In this document: positions 29,255 through 37,797 of the stretch, one piece after another
How positions within the stretch are numbered: position 1 is the first letter of the stretch
Layout of the letters: every line of letters begins with the position of its first letter
Origin: Nitrososphaerota archaeon
GTDB taxonomy: Archaea > Thermoproteota > Nitrososphaeria > Nitrososphaerales > CADDZS01
NCBI GenBank assembly: GCA_021325255.1
Contig: JAJPHP010000078.1
Coordinates: 1-64,000 of the forward strand
Length of the DNA: 64,000 nt
Direction: 5' to 3'
Position numbers and translations under genes: made by a program
Notes under the pieces: generated by a model
Told to the model about the DNA's origin: nothing
Databases searched by the model: none
What the model saw: only the letters and a program-made list of their open reading frames with translations

Positions 29255-31879
29255 TCACTCTTTCTTCGAAATTCTTACGAGAATGCACGCGTCGACTGCA
29301 GCGCTTACAAAGTCCATAGTATCCTCTTCGAGCGTGGCAAATTCGTTAAAATTGAGACCATTTTTCAGCCTGTGCTGGCTCGAGGCTATGACTTCTGGAT
29401 GGATCCTTTCTGTAAGGTGCGCTACGCTGACCTGCTTCTTTCTTCCTTTCTTGTCCTCTATCTGAACAGTATCACCTTCTCGGATTCCCAACCTTGTCGC
29501 AGTCTCAGGATGAATTAGGACACTGTCCAGATGCCTCCTTGCTTGAACCAACTGCATCGGGACGGGATTGAACCTGCCGAAGGAGTGTGCCATTATCGGT
29601 ATTTTGTAGTTAATGAGGTAGAGATTATACTCATCGTCCTTGTTCGAATACGCGGGACAGGGCTTCCAGTCTGGGATTGGCTGATAATCCGACGTGTCCC
29701 ACCAATCAAGCCCGATCTCTTTGACAGTCTTGTCCAGGCTTTCCTTTGCCCTGAGCATGAACTCGTAGTAGACGTGCAACCTTCCCTCCCTTGAAGCCCC
29801 CTTGTACTTCTCTTCGGGCTTGGCTTTCCAGACAATCAGGCCTCCGTCATCGCTCATGAGCCACTCCAGTCCTTTGTCCTGCCCCAGCCACGTTTTCAGC
29901 CGACTGTCGATTATTTCCTCGTATGTGTACTTCCTGTCGGTCTTGAGTTCATAGGGCGTGCCTGCAAGCTTCCAGTTCCTGTTGATGACCTGATAGAGCT
30001 CGGGCAAGAACTTGGCCTTCTCTGCGATCAGCAAAAGAATCTGGCCGTTGTTAACTAGCTGGTCCCAGGGAGGCTCGAAGGGTGGTCTCACAACGGGTTT
30101 TGCCCCGTACCAGTAACCCGGCTCGTTGATCCGCATGTAGAGTCCCTCTCCCAGCTTTTCAAGATGGTGAAGGTCAGGAAGGACGACGTCGGCAAGTGAG
30201 TTTGCGGTCTCGTCCAGATCCACGCACAGACTAACGATGAAAGGAATCTTGCTCAATCCCTCCACAATTGTCTGGGGAGAATAGGTGTTATTCACAGGAT
30301 TGTCTCTGAAGATGAACATTATCTCCGGCCAAACAAAACTCTTGACGTCTATTCCAAACCTCTGCGGATTGTTCAAAACGAGAGGAAGGAGATGGTGGGA
30401 ATATACGGAAACTGGAAATAATTCAAAGGCATCGACGCGTTGTGGCCTCGAAGCTTCTCTGGCTGGATAGGGCGGCCCGTGGCGCGAGATTGTTCCCATG
30501 AGTCCGTCTGGGCTGACATACTCGGGGTTGGGAGGGTGTCCACAGATGCCACCTGGAACCTGGATCGCCCCAAGAATCGTTGGCAGCATGATTGCTGCTA
30601 GACCAGCCAAGTAAGAGTGTCTGTGAGCGCTGAGCCCTCTGTACCAAGCTACCGAAACAGGCCTGTAGGGAAACTCTTTCCCATCGATCGTAATCGTCTG
30701 TCCTATGCAAGCGGCGTCTCCAATCTCTGCTGCAATTCTTCTTATCGTATCGGCCGGAATACTTGTAATCTGTGATGAATACTCTGGGGTGTACTTGAGG
30801 AGGTGCTCTTTGACAAGCGAGAATCCGGTTTTGCAACTAACGCCATTTACGACGTAGCTGCCTTCCAGCGCGACACTCTTGCTTGATGTCGCGTCAAACG
30901 GTTTGGGGCACTTTGCCTCCGCATCCCACACAAGGGGCTTGTGTGAAGTCACGTCTCTTGCATACAGCCCGTCCTCCTCCCTCACGAGATACGGAGCGTT
31001 TGTCTTGTTTCTGAGAAACTCTTCATCGTAAATTTTAAGCTCGTTGACGAGGAGATTTATTAGTGCAAGAAGGAAAGCAGCGTCTGTTCCTGGCCGAATC
31101 GGGACCCACTCTTCAGCTTTGGATCCGGCGTATCCTGCCATTGGATCCACAGAGACTACTTTGATCCCTCCGGGCCTGTTCTCAGCGATGTGCCTTGCGA
31201 CGTTCATGGTGTCGTAGTTAATTATGGAACCGGCCTGGGCTCCGACGAGCAGAACGTATTTCGAGTACTCGGGGTCGACTGTGACCTCAAATGTCGAAGT
31301 GTTTAGGTATGAAGGTGGATGCACCGCGTTGCCGCAGTAGCATTCCGCACTGAGAATGCACTGGTAAGCATCTAGCGCCTGAAGCCAGGACATCTGTATA
31401 CCACTGTAGGAAGACCAGTGGTCGAATGTGTCGAAAATTATGCGTTGTGACCACGGATGCATTTCCGACAGATTGTTGGATGGCCTGCCGGACAACTTGT
31501 GCCCTAATTCTGCTTCCCCTCGGTCTTTTGCTTTCTTCAGTTTGTCGGTTACTAGGTCAATTGCTTCCTCCCAAGATATCTCCTTCCATTTTGGGTCGAC
31601 ACCAAGTTTTTTTTCTGGGTTAGTTCTGATCAGAGGTTTGGGGACTCGCTTTGGAGAGTACGCGTTCATGAACCCCGAGAGGCCTTTCGCGCAGAGGTGG
31701 CCATGGTTTCTGGGGTTGCCAGGATCACCTTCTAACTTGACTATTCTCCCGTCTTCGACGTAAGCAATGAGGCCGCAAAAATTCTGACACAGACTGCAAG
31801 CTGAGCGTACCTTCCCAGTTCCCACAGTCTTCATATGAGATTGAACGATAGAACTATGCGTCTGTTCTGTTACTTCCAC
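29255..31879 (-). CDS. Molybdopterin oxidoreductase catalytic subunit (DMSO-reductase family)
   Basis: An 874-residue Mo/W-bisPGD enzyme. Its N-terminal [4Fe-4S] motif is CSLCQNFC with a fourth Cys in GHLCAKG, and a likely Mo-ligand Cys is in ECYCGNAVHPPS (about residues 180-190). The C-terminal domain has the usual RRHLDSVLIHPETA segment. There is no Tat signal (the start is a GTG with MEVTEQTH), so it should be cytoplasmic. Context (fdhD upstream, an Fe-S subunit and a NarI/DsrM-like cytochrome b on the divergent side) points to a respiratory three-subunit enzyme. Polysulfide, thiosulfate, tetrathionate or formate are possible substrates; I cannot choose. Confidence 0.88.
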   Translation of the reverse strand: MEVTEQTHSSIVQSHMKTVGTGKVRSACSLCQNFCGLIAYVEDGRIVKLEGDPGNPRNHGHLCAKGLSGFMNAYSPKRVPKPLIRTNPEKKLGVDPKWKEISWEEAIDLVTDKLKKAKDRGEAELGHKLSGRPSNNLSEMHPWSQRIIFDTFDHWSSYSGIQMSWLQALDAYQCILSAECYCGNAVHPPSYLNTSTFEVTVDPEYSKYVLLVGAQAGSIINYDTMNVARHIAENRPGGIKVVSVDPMAGYAGSKAEEWVPIRPGTDAAFLLALINLLVNELKIYDEEFLRNKTNAPYLVREEDGLYARDVTSHKPLVWDAEAKCPKPFDATSSKSVALEGSYVVNGVSCKTGFSLVKEHLLKYTPEYSSQITSIPADTIRRIAAEIGDAACIGQTITIDGKEFPYRPVSVAWYRGLSAHRHSYLAGLAAIMLPTILGAIQVPGGICGHPPNPEYVSPDGLMGTISRHGPPYPAREASRPQRVDAFELFPVSVYSHHLLPLVLNNPQRFGIDVKSFVWPEIMFIFRDNPVNNTYSPQTIVEGLSKIPFIVSLCVDLDETANSLADVVLPDLHHLEKLGEGLYMRINEPGYWYGAKPVVRPPFEPPWDQLVNNGQILLLIAEKAKFLPELYQVINRNWKLAGTPYELKTDRKYTYEEIIDSRLKTWLGQDKGLEWLMSDDGGLIVWKAKPEEKYKGASREGRLHVYYEFMLRAKESLDKTVKEIGLDWWDTSDYQPIPDWKPCPAYSNKDDEYNLYLINYKIPIMAHSFGRFNPVPMQLVQARRHLDSVLIHPETATRLGIREGDTVQIEDKKGRKKQVSVAHLTERIHPEVIASSQHRLKNGLNFNEFATLEEDTMDFVSAAVDACILVRISKKE

Positions 31880-32009
31880 GGCGAGACGAAACCCCGAGAA
31901 CTGCTTCTGCTTATTTTAGTTTTTACTTCGCAACCATAAGCTTGGAAAATGAGAGTTCTCCCGTCATCGCATGATTAGTTAGTAGACGCATCAGCTGGTA
32001 GTCTTCTAC

Positions 32010-32885
32010 CTAGTCGACCTCGCGAGCATCTTGGGAAACACTAATCCTCTCGCCCGCCGAGTAGAGATTGAAGCCGTCCTGCCTTAGAAATCCGACCAAT
32101 GTTATTCCGTACTCTCTTGCGAGATCCACAGCAAGATTTGTTGGACCGCCCACCGAACACACAATAGGTATTCCAGCAATAGCAGCTTTTTGAATCAACT
32201 CGAATCCGGCCCGACCACTCAGAAGCAGTATCGACTCCGAGGCTGGTAAACGCCCCGATAATAAGAGCGATCCAATGAGCTTGTCTAGGGCGTTATGTCG
32301 CCCGACGTCCTCCCTGAGAACTAGAAGATTGCCTGCCAGGTCAAAAAGTGCTGAGGCGTGCAAGCCACCGGTCCTGCTGAATATGCTCTGCGATGGTCTC
32401 ATCTTCGAGGGTAGTGAAGTTATCAATAGATCCGAGATTTTGACTCTGGCAGTGACTATCGTGTCGCATAACGTTCGTACTTGATCCAAGGCTCCTTTCC
32501 CGCAAATACCGCAACTCGATGTAGTGTACACGTGCCTGCTCAAACGTTCTTCGTCAAATTGCACATTCTCAGCCAGATAGACGTTGACAATGTTGTATTG
32601 CTGAACCTCACCCGGATCTGTGCAGTAAGAAATCTTCATAATGTCGCGCCGATTCTTTACTACTCCCTCCGACAAAAGAAAACCTGCGGAAAGCTCGAAA
32701 TCGTGACCCGGTGTCCGCATGGCAACAGCGACCTGGTGTTTTGACCACTGACCGTCTTGATATGTCAAGACGCGAATTTCCATAGGTTCCTCTGTCGCGA
32801 GCTCATCAAGCCTCTCTGTCGCCTGATGTCCTTTTCTAATTTTTGTGACTCCGAGGCTCACGACGTTTCCCAGTCTTTCTTCCAA
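32010..32885 (-). CDS. fdhD: Formate dehydrogenase accessory sulfurtransferase FdhD
   Basis: FdhD carries sulfur from IscS-type desulfurases to the Mo/W cofactor of bisPGD enzymes. The conserved redox motif SSCGICGKG is near residue 127, EDVGRHNALDKLIG is the cofactor-binding motif, and VSGRAGFELI-like LSGRAGFELIQKA follows. The 291-residue length is normal. The TTG start at 32885 is the best available. The gene lies 130 bases upstream of the molybdoenzyme on the same strand and most likely shares its transcript, which implies a sulfido ligand on that enzyme. Confidence 0.92.
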   Translation of the reverse strand: MEERLGNVVSLGVTKIRKGHQATERLDELATEEPMEIRVLTYQDGQWSKHQVAVAMRTPGHDFELSAGFLLSEGVVKNRRDIMKISYCTDPGEVQQYNIVNVYLAENVQFDEERLSRHVYTTSSCGICGKGALDQVRTLCDTIVTARVKISDLLITSLPSKMRPSQSIFSRTGGLHASALFDLAGNLLVLREDVGRHNALDKLIGSLLLSGRLPASESILLLSGRAGFELIQKAAIAGIPIVCSVGGPTNLAVDLAREYGITLVGFLRQDGFNLYSAGERISVSQDAREVD

Positions 32886-33132
32886 AACCAGGTTCTCAGA
32901 TTACCTGATGCGCCCGCTATATTAGAATTGGTGGGTACAAGAACGGCAGCTACTGATTTCTAATGCGCTGTGCTCAGCTCACATTTCCGACAAGTTAGGC
33001 ATGTCTTTCTTTTCTAAACTAGTGGGCGTCTTTCTCTTGCCCGCGACTGACGCGAATCCAAACTCGAGGAAATCGTACCCCTTTTATTTCAAAGTGGGCG
33101 ATTTCCCGTCACCCACGTTCCCCGCGCATAAT

Positions 33133-33140
33133 CTTATAAT
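33133..33140 (+). promoter_or_regulatory. TATA-like element of the Fe-S/membrane subunit operon
   Basis: CTTATAAT lies about 37 bases upstream of the tiny ORF at 33174, so a transcript would start near 33163. It is an archaeal TATA-box-like element; no experiment supports it here. Confidence 0.4.
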
Positions 33141-33173
33141 CATCTACAGTAAGCACGGAGTTCAAAATCGCTC

Positions 33174-33335
33174 ATGACTGTATCCAAACTAGCTTACGTG
33201 TATCCGACCCGACATGTGCTAGGGCGAATGGTAATTGGAACGTTTGTTGGAGTTACAAGGTGCACCTTCATGTTGAAGGAATCAAATCTTTCCTGTGCGA
33301 ACAACAAGGAGAGCAATGAGCCGAAATCAAAATGA
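33174..33335 (+). CDS. Tiny ORF coupled to the Fe-S subunit gene
   Basis: A 53-residue ORF (MTVSKLAYVYPTRHVLGRMV...) that ends with an ATGA overlap with the Fe-S subunit start at 33332. The middle part has a possible short hydrophobic segment (VLGRMVIGTFVGV) and the tail is polar. The overlap implies translational coupling, so it may be a leader peptide or a small subunit. No family is recognised, and the reading may be incidental. Confidence 0.4.
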   Translation: MTVSKLAYVYPTRHVLGRMVIGTFVGVTRCTFMLKESNLSCANNKESNEPKSK

Positions 33336-33982
33336 AGCTATCCATGATTGTTGATCTTGCGAAATGCGTAGGCTGTGATGCTTGCTCCGTCGCTTGCAAG
33401 ATTGAGAACGCAACTCCATCAGAAATCTGGTGGGCGCCAGTTGTTCAAACCGAGGTGGGAAAATTCCCCAAGGCCAGGCTTTCTTTCTTGCCCACGCTTT
33501 GCATGCACTGCGAAGACCCTCCTTGTATGAAATCGTGCCCGGTGAAAGCAATCTCCAAGAGAGGAGACGGAATCGTTCTGATAAACGAGGACAAGTGCGC
33601 CGGAAGCAGGGCTTGCTTGACGGCATGTCCTTACAACGCAATAAGCATCTGGGAAGAGGAAACTCCTCTCTACGGCAAAGGCGAAACTCCGCTTGACATG
33701 ATGGCCAAACGGAAGCACAGATTTGGAGCAGCCCAAAAGTGCACTTTCTGTTCTCACAGGATGGACATGGCGAAGGAAAAGGGTATGATCCCCGGCGTCG
33801 ACAGGGACGCCACGCCAGCATGCGTACTCGCCTGTCCCGCAGAATGCAGAATTTTCGGAAACATCGAGGATCCCAACAGTCCAGCTGCAAAGTATCTCAA
33901 GCAGGCCAAGGCGGACGGTCGAACTGTATTTGCCCTGAGACCCGAAGCTCGGACCAAACCCAAGGTTGCCTACGTCTGGTAA
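33332..33982 (+). CDS. Four-cluster ferredoxin-type electron-transfer subunit
   Basis: A 216-residue protein of the NrfC/PsrB/TtrB/DmsB family. The Cys groups are CVGCDACSVACK, CMHCEDPPCMKSCP, CAGSRACLTACP and the pair CTFCSHRM with CVLACP, consistent with four [4Fe-4S] clusters. It carries electrons between the catalytic subunit and the membrane anchor. There is no signal peptide, matching the cytoplasmic-like catalytic subunit. It is followed by the membrane subunit 28 bases downstream. Confidence 0.92.
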   Translation: MKLSMIVDLAKCVGCDACSVACKIENATPSEIWWAPVVQTEVGKFPKARLSFLPTLCMHCEDPPCMKSCPVKAISKRGDGIVLINEDKCAGSRACLTACPYNAISIWEEETPLYGKGETPLDMMAKRKHRFGAAQKCTFCSHRMDMAKEKGMIPGVDRDATPACVLACPAECRIFGNIEDPNSPAAKYLKQAKADGRTVFALRPEARTKPKVAYVW

Positions 33983-34010
33983 AGAATAGTGGTGTGACTG
34001 TATCTCAGAA

Positions 34011-34871
34011 ATGGTCGTACAATTCAACTCGATTTTTCCTGTCTTGTGGGTCGACGTCGCTGCTGCGGTGACCGTCCTTATCATCGCTTTGGGCGTTGTA
34101 TACAAACTGAGGCGATGGATCAGAGTTCTTCCCTCTGGCTTGATTCGCGATGCGAAGAAGTATATTGGATCTTCCGGTCTCGTTGGACTGTTCTTTTCCG
34201 AACTCGGAAACAGAGTGCTGATACAGAGAAACGTCCTTACGGATTCAAAGAGCCGAAAGATAATTCATTTAATGATCTTTTGGGGTTTTCTAGGACTGGC
34301 ATTTGCAACGGTTTGGGACGACATTTTCTTCCGTAACGGTACCCTGCCTTCGCCTGGCTCATTGGAGAATTTTGGAAATATCATTGGAAACATCGGCGGC
34401 GTAGTGCTGCTCATTGGGATTGCCGCTGTGGTGCTAAGGTATGCCGCCGTTGAGAAGTTCCGAAAGAACTACAAGGGAGATCTCTTCTTTCTGGCATTCC
34501 TCTACCTTGCGACAATCACAGGTTTTGCAACCGAGGTATCTCGTTTCTCGACTGATCCTTTTGCAGATATTAACTACCTGATCCATCTAGGATTCATTGG
34601 TGCTTTGTTCATCACTGCGCCGTTCACCCACTTCTTCCACGCCCTGCTGACACCGATCATGAGGTACGCTGAACGAATACACACTAGGCTAGTTGCGAAG
34701 GGTGCAGATACTTACCCATTCTACAGAAAAATGCAGATGGCAGACTTGGCCGAAGATATTAGGAGTGGGGCTACGCCTCCGACATTCCCTGTCTGGCTCG
34801 AAAGCGGAATCAGCAGCAAAGGAGAGAAAGACGCGAAGAAGGAAAACAAAAAATCAAGCGGGGGAGATTAG
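34011..34871 (+). CDS. NarI/DsrM-like cytochrome b membrane subunit
   Basis: A 286-residue protein with about five membrane helices (near residues 10-30, 85-105, 120-145, 160-180 and 190-215). His residues placed on helices, as in KIIHLMIFWGF, IHLGFIG and THFFHALL, suit b-type heme ligation for quinone oxidation or reduction. It resembles the NarI/DsrM/HdrE group. The C-terminal 70 residues are soluble, with a charged tail. It would anchor the Fe-S and molybdopterin subunits to the membrane and connect them to the quinone pool. Confidence 0.88.
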   Translation: MVVQFNSIFPVLWVDVAAAVTVLIIALGVVYKLRRWIRVLPSGLIRDAKKYIGSSGLVGLFFSELGNRVLIQRNVLTDSKSRKIIHLMIFWGFLGLAFATVWDDIFFRNGTLPSPGSLENFGNIIGNIGGVVLLIGIAAVVLRYAAVEKFRKNYKGDLFFLAFLYLATITGFATEVSRFSTDPFADINYLIHLGFIGALFITAPFTHFFHALLTPIMRYAERIHTRLVAKGADTYPFYRKMQMADLAEDIRSGATPPTFPVWLESGISSKGEKDAKKENKKSSGGD

Positions 34872-34911
34872 CAAACCACTCGAGCAGCCAAGTTATGCGA
34901 CCAGTATTCAG

Positions 34912-35508
34912 TCACTTGGTTGCTTCTATCAGATACCATAAGCCGAAGGTCTCGAGTTTTGCTGCCATGCCTAATTTTGTCAAACACGACTTGACTCCTT
35001 CAGGTTTGAAAAAGTCAGATTCGTAATGCGGATTCGTCCACTCCAGCTTGTGTGCTTCCGGCGCGTAATCAATCAGGATGCATTTGCCTCCACTCTTTGT
35101 GACTCGAGTCATTTCTCTTAGAGACTCCTCCAGATGTTCGATGTGGTGTAATACCATGACGTTGATGACAGCGTCAAAGAAACCGTCCTCGAACGAAATC
35201 TTATCCGCTGATCCATGGACGAATTCAATATCGGCGGCCAACTCTGGGATGCTTTCTTGAATCTTCTTTTTTGCATTATCTAGAACCTCTTCCGATGGAT
35301 CTACCGACCAAATTTTCTTCTCCCCCAGCGGCAAGAGGCGTGCCAAGAATTCTACATTGATTCCAAAACCGGTTCCTACGTCAAGGATCTTCACTCCCTT
35401 CTTTCTGGGAATTCGAGACTCGAGCTGGCGCCTTATCTCCTCCCCGTATCCGTGAAAGTCACAGCCTGTTCCAACAGGTGCCTCGACCTTCTTTCCTTTT
35501 TTGTACAC
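34912..35508 (-). CDS. Class I SAM-dependent methyltransferase
   Basis: Motif I (ILDVGTGFGINVEFLARLLP) is at about residues 39-58 and the acidic Motif II (SVDPSEE) follows, then VINVMVLHHIEHLEESL, which matches UbiE/Methyltransf_11-type enzymes. Its substrate cannot be named. A GTG start at 35508 is used and only a few residues precede motif I. It lies between the respiratory operon and the hemerythrins but on the opposite strand. Confidence 0.85.
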   Translation of the reverse strand: MYKKGKKVEAPVGTGCDFHGYGEEIRRQLESRIPRKKGVKILDVGTGFGINVEFLARLLPLGEKKIWSVDPSEEVLDNAKKKIQESIPELAADIEFVHGSADKISFEDGFFDAVINVMVLHHIEHLEESLREMTRVTKSGGKCILIDYAPEAHKLEWTNPHYESDFFKPEGVKSCLTKLGMAAKLETFGLWYLIEATK

Positions 35509-35684
35509 TTTTCAATCACGTCTCAAGAACGCGTAAGAAACGAACGTATAAAGTGAGAGTCGAATATCGCCCGCGCGCACTCGAATTCAACGTGTGCCCA
35601 TCTCTTTAATCCCACAATTCTTCGGGCTAACTTCTATTTCCGTGGCCTGAGAATATATTATTCATCCAAAGGAAGTCTCGCGCT

Positions 35685-36329
35685 ATGAGTTACAGGCTAG
35701 ATTACAAGGAGCCCATTGAGTACGTGATCCAAACGCTGGTCGAAGAGCACGTCGAGTTCAGAACCAAGTTCGAGAGGATCCGCCGCGCTGTCGATGCTGG
35801 AAACATGCCGGTCGCACTGAGTCTGCTTTCTGTCCTGAAAACAGAAATCCTGAGGCACGCCGTCGAAGAGGAAGCCATACTTGCCCGTGCGATAATGAAG
35901 AATGCAAGGAAAAAATCGAGCGAGTCAGTCAGAATCTTGCAGGAACACCGCAGGATCGCTCATTTTTTCAATGATGTTTTACCCGAGCTACAGAGGAAAA
36001 ACGAGAGGTCCGGCTCTACGAGAAATGAGATTCGAGAATTCCTTTTCTTTCTTGAAAACCATCACATTGAAGAGCAGGAAGTCGTGTTTCCGCTTGCATC
36101 AGGCGGCGCAGCGTCGGCGAGAAGACTTGGCCAGAAAGGAAGCAGGCCAAGTTGCAGGCATCTCGAGGTCAGCGATTTCAGGTCGTACTTCGTCAATGAC
36201 ATGTATGGCAATCGGCTCAAGGTCATGATCCAGCAATGCTCAGATTGCGGCGCATTTCTCGCGATGGACGGAACAGAAATCCCAAAGAGCCAAATTGTTG
36301 ACTATGCAAACAATCTGATGATACAATAG
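35685..36329 (+). CDS. Hemerythrin-like protein with C-terminal Cys pair
   Basis: Residues 1-145 are a hemerythrin domain (VEEHVEF, ILRHAVEEEAI, ILQEHRRI, ENHHIEEQEVVFPLA). The last 60 residues are an added domain with CSDCGAFLAM, a two-Cys knuckle that could bind zinc or act as a thiol sensor. The ATG start at 35685 has an AAGGAAG-like site upstream. The N-terminal part is clearly related to the gene at 16.6 kb. It is followed by another hemerythrin 50 bases downstream and is likely in an operon with it. Confidence 0.87.
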   Translation: MSYRLDYKEPIEYVIQTLVEEHVEFRTKFERIRRAVDAGNMPVALSLLSVLKTEILRHAVEEEAILARAIMKNARKKSSESVRILQEHRRIAHFFNDVLPELQRKNERSGSTRNEIREFLFFLENHHIEEQEVVFPLASGGAASARRLGQKGSRPSCRHLEVSDFRSYFVNDMYGNRLKVMIQQCSDCGAFLAMDGTEIPKSQIVDYANNLMIQ

Positions 36330-36381
36330 TTCTTAGAAACTCAGGTTAGAGGACTTCAGAGGGAGTCAATCAACAAGAACT

Positions 36382-36870
36382 TTGAACATCGTCGAACTCA
36401 TGATGGTAGAGCATGCATCACTACGCGTATACCTACGCCTGGTCAGAGAGAAAAGCGCCGATTCGATCTACGAGCTCGAGGATTTTGTGAGGAACTGCCA
36501 CGCGAGGATCGAAGACGAGGTGGTATTTCCAAGGCTGAAAGGAATCTTCGAAACGAGCAAAGATGAGAACCTAGTCAAGGTGCTTTCGAGGCTTGAAGCG
36601 GACCACAAGTTGATTGAAATGATTGGAGAGCAGATTAAAGTGAGAACCGCCGAGGGAGACCTCGATACCACGAGAAAGAGGACGATGCTATACGCAGACA
36701 CTTTGGAATCGCACAACGCAAGCGAGGAAAATCTTGTGTTCCAGTTCTGGCCCTCTGACAGCGAGAGCGAATCCATGGGCAAAGCTAAGAAAATAATCGA
36801 AGAGTACGGGCGGGACAGATACTTCCGGATTACCGGGATTTCGGAGAAGCTGTTCGACCTGGCGAACTAG
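36382..36870 (+). CDS. Hemerythrin-like protein
   Basis: A 162-residue protein with the early VEHASLR, FVRNCHARIEDEVVFPRL, EADHKLIEMI and ESHNASEENLVFQFW segments that fit hemerythrin-type metal ligation. The start is TTG at 36382, only 52 bases after the preceding hemerythrin gene, and the two are probably co-transcribed. It is divergent in sequence from its neighbour. Confidence 0.85.
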   Translation: MNIVELMMVEHASLRVYLRLVREKSADSIYELEDFVRNCHARIEDEVVFPRLKGIFETSKDENLVKVLSRLEADHKLIEMIGEQIKVRTAEGDLDTTRKRTMLYADTLESHNASEENLVFQFWPSDSESESMGKAKKIIEEYGRDRYFRITGISEKLFDLAN

Positions 36871-36887
36871 GATCTCGATAATTTTCT

Positions 36888-37172
36888 TCAGTCTCTCTTT
36901 CCGACAATGGAGTATAAAATCAGTAAAAAGCCAACGACCAGAGTGGCGGCTTGTATAGCTTCAACAGTCACAAGATCGAAACTTAGGACTTCGAACAATA
37001 TCCCGGCTCCAACTGCTCCGACCGTGACTATAAGGAATCCGAGGCCCAGGTAGAGCAAGGACCTACTCTTCGTCTTTCTATACCCCTTCGTCGCAAAGTA
37101 CACCATGATGATGCCTAGGACAACTATTGCTATCTGGAACGCCCTTAGAAAATCAATTGATTCGAGTACCAA
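36888..37172 (-). CDS. Three-helix membrane protein (DUF7521-like)
   Basis: A 94-residue protein with three hydrophobic helices (about residues 9-30, 40-62 and 68-90) and a basic cytoplasmic loop, GYRKTKSRS. It fits the small archaeal membrane proteins found next to ArsR-type regulators (DUF7521-like). Its start, TTG 37172, is 13 bases past the end of the wHTH gene, so the two form an operon. The function of such pairs is not known. Confidence 0.75.
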   Translation of the reverse strand: MVLESIDFLRAFQIAIVVLGIIMVYFATKGYRKTKSRSLLYLGLGFLIVTVGAVGAGILFEVLSFDLVTVEAIQAATLVVGFLLILYSIVGKRD

Positions 37173-37184
37173 GAATTTGTGTAA

Positions 37185-37541
37185 TCACGCTCTCATTGCA
37201 GCCCACAGTCTGGATAAACGAGTAGCAACGTCTTCGTTCAGGTCAGCATCGATCACTATTTCCGAGCCTCGTAAGTCAATGTGTATGGACCTGAATGCGC
37301 TGCGGTACATTTCGAATTTCTTTCCGTCGTTTGTGAGTATTGTCTTTTCGACAGTTAGCAAGCCTGCGTCCTTTAGTTCGTTGACCCTGCGGTATGCCGT
37401 GCTTATAGGAACATTTTCACTGCGGCTCAGCTCTTCAACTGAATATGAGTGGTCGATGGTTTTCAAAAGAATCTTTCTCGAGTACTCATCCGCCAGCGCG
37501 TTGACCAACGAATTGATCACCTGCTGGGATGTTATCCGCAT
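37185..37541 (-). CDS. ArsR-like winged-helix regulator
   Basis: A 118-residue protein with a winged helix-turn-helix (SVEELSRSENVPISTAYRRV, then DAGLLTVEK) like ArsR/HTH_20-type archaeal regulators. The end is a beta-rich segment without metal-binding Cys. It starts at ATG 37541 and is followed by the three-helix membrane protein gene. A TTCTCA-N4-TGAGAG palindrome lies about 140 bases upstream, possibly part of a wider regulon. Confidence 0.85.
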   Translation of the reverse strand: MRITSQQVINSLVNALADEYSRKILLKTIDHSYSVEELSRSENVPISTAYRRVNELKDAGLLTVEKTILTNDGKKFEMYRSAFRSIHIDLRGSEIVIDADLNEDVATRLSRLWAAMRA

Positions 37542-37679
37542 CTGCGGGAGGCACTGAAAGATCGAAAGCTGTCAGCAGGAACAAATAGTTATCGCGCGGC
37601 TTCAACTCTGCTAACCCCTGGACCGGCCAGTGGCCAAGAGCACTCGGTAAAAATTCAGATACTTAAGGCAAGCACATGA

Positions 37680-37695
37680 TTCTCAAATCTGAGAG
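37680..37695. promoter_or_regulatory. Palindromic operator-like site (motif copy 1)
   Basis: TTCTCA-AATC-TGAGAG, one of a family of 6-4-6 palindromes found near several promoters. On the minus strand an AT-rich element (TTAAGTAT) follows, so it may act on the wHTH gene. Confidence 0.5.
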
Positions 37696-37700
37696 TGAGG

Positions 37701-37741
37701 TTTCGTGTAATCGCAATGTACGGCGTCTCTCTTACACGAAA
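37701..37741. repeat. 10-base perfect inverted repeat
   Basis: TTTCGTGTAA at 37701-37710 and TTACACGAAA at 37732-37741 are exact reverse complements across a 21-base spacer. It lies between the wHTH promoter region and the end of the USP gene. It could be a hairpin terminator for the USP transcript or a regulator site. Confidence 0.55.
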
Positions 37742-37797
37742 ATGCCTCGACAGATAAGAGGCGAGCGTGACAGAAACTAAGCACGGCCCGTCTCAGG

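Noticed and set aside
29255..31879. Formate dehydrogenase proper
   Set aside because: fdhD is nearby, but the Mo-ligand region does not have the Sec/Cys-His-Gly motif of formate dehydrogenases, so I keep the substrate open.
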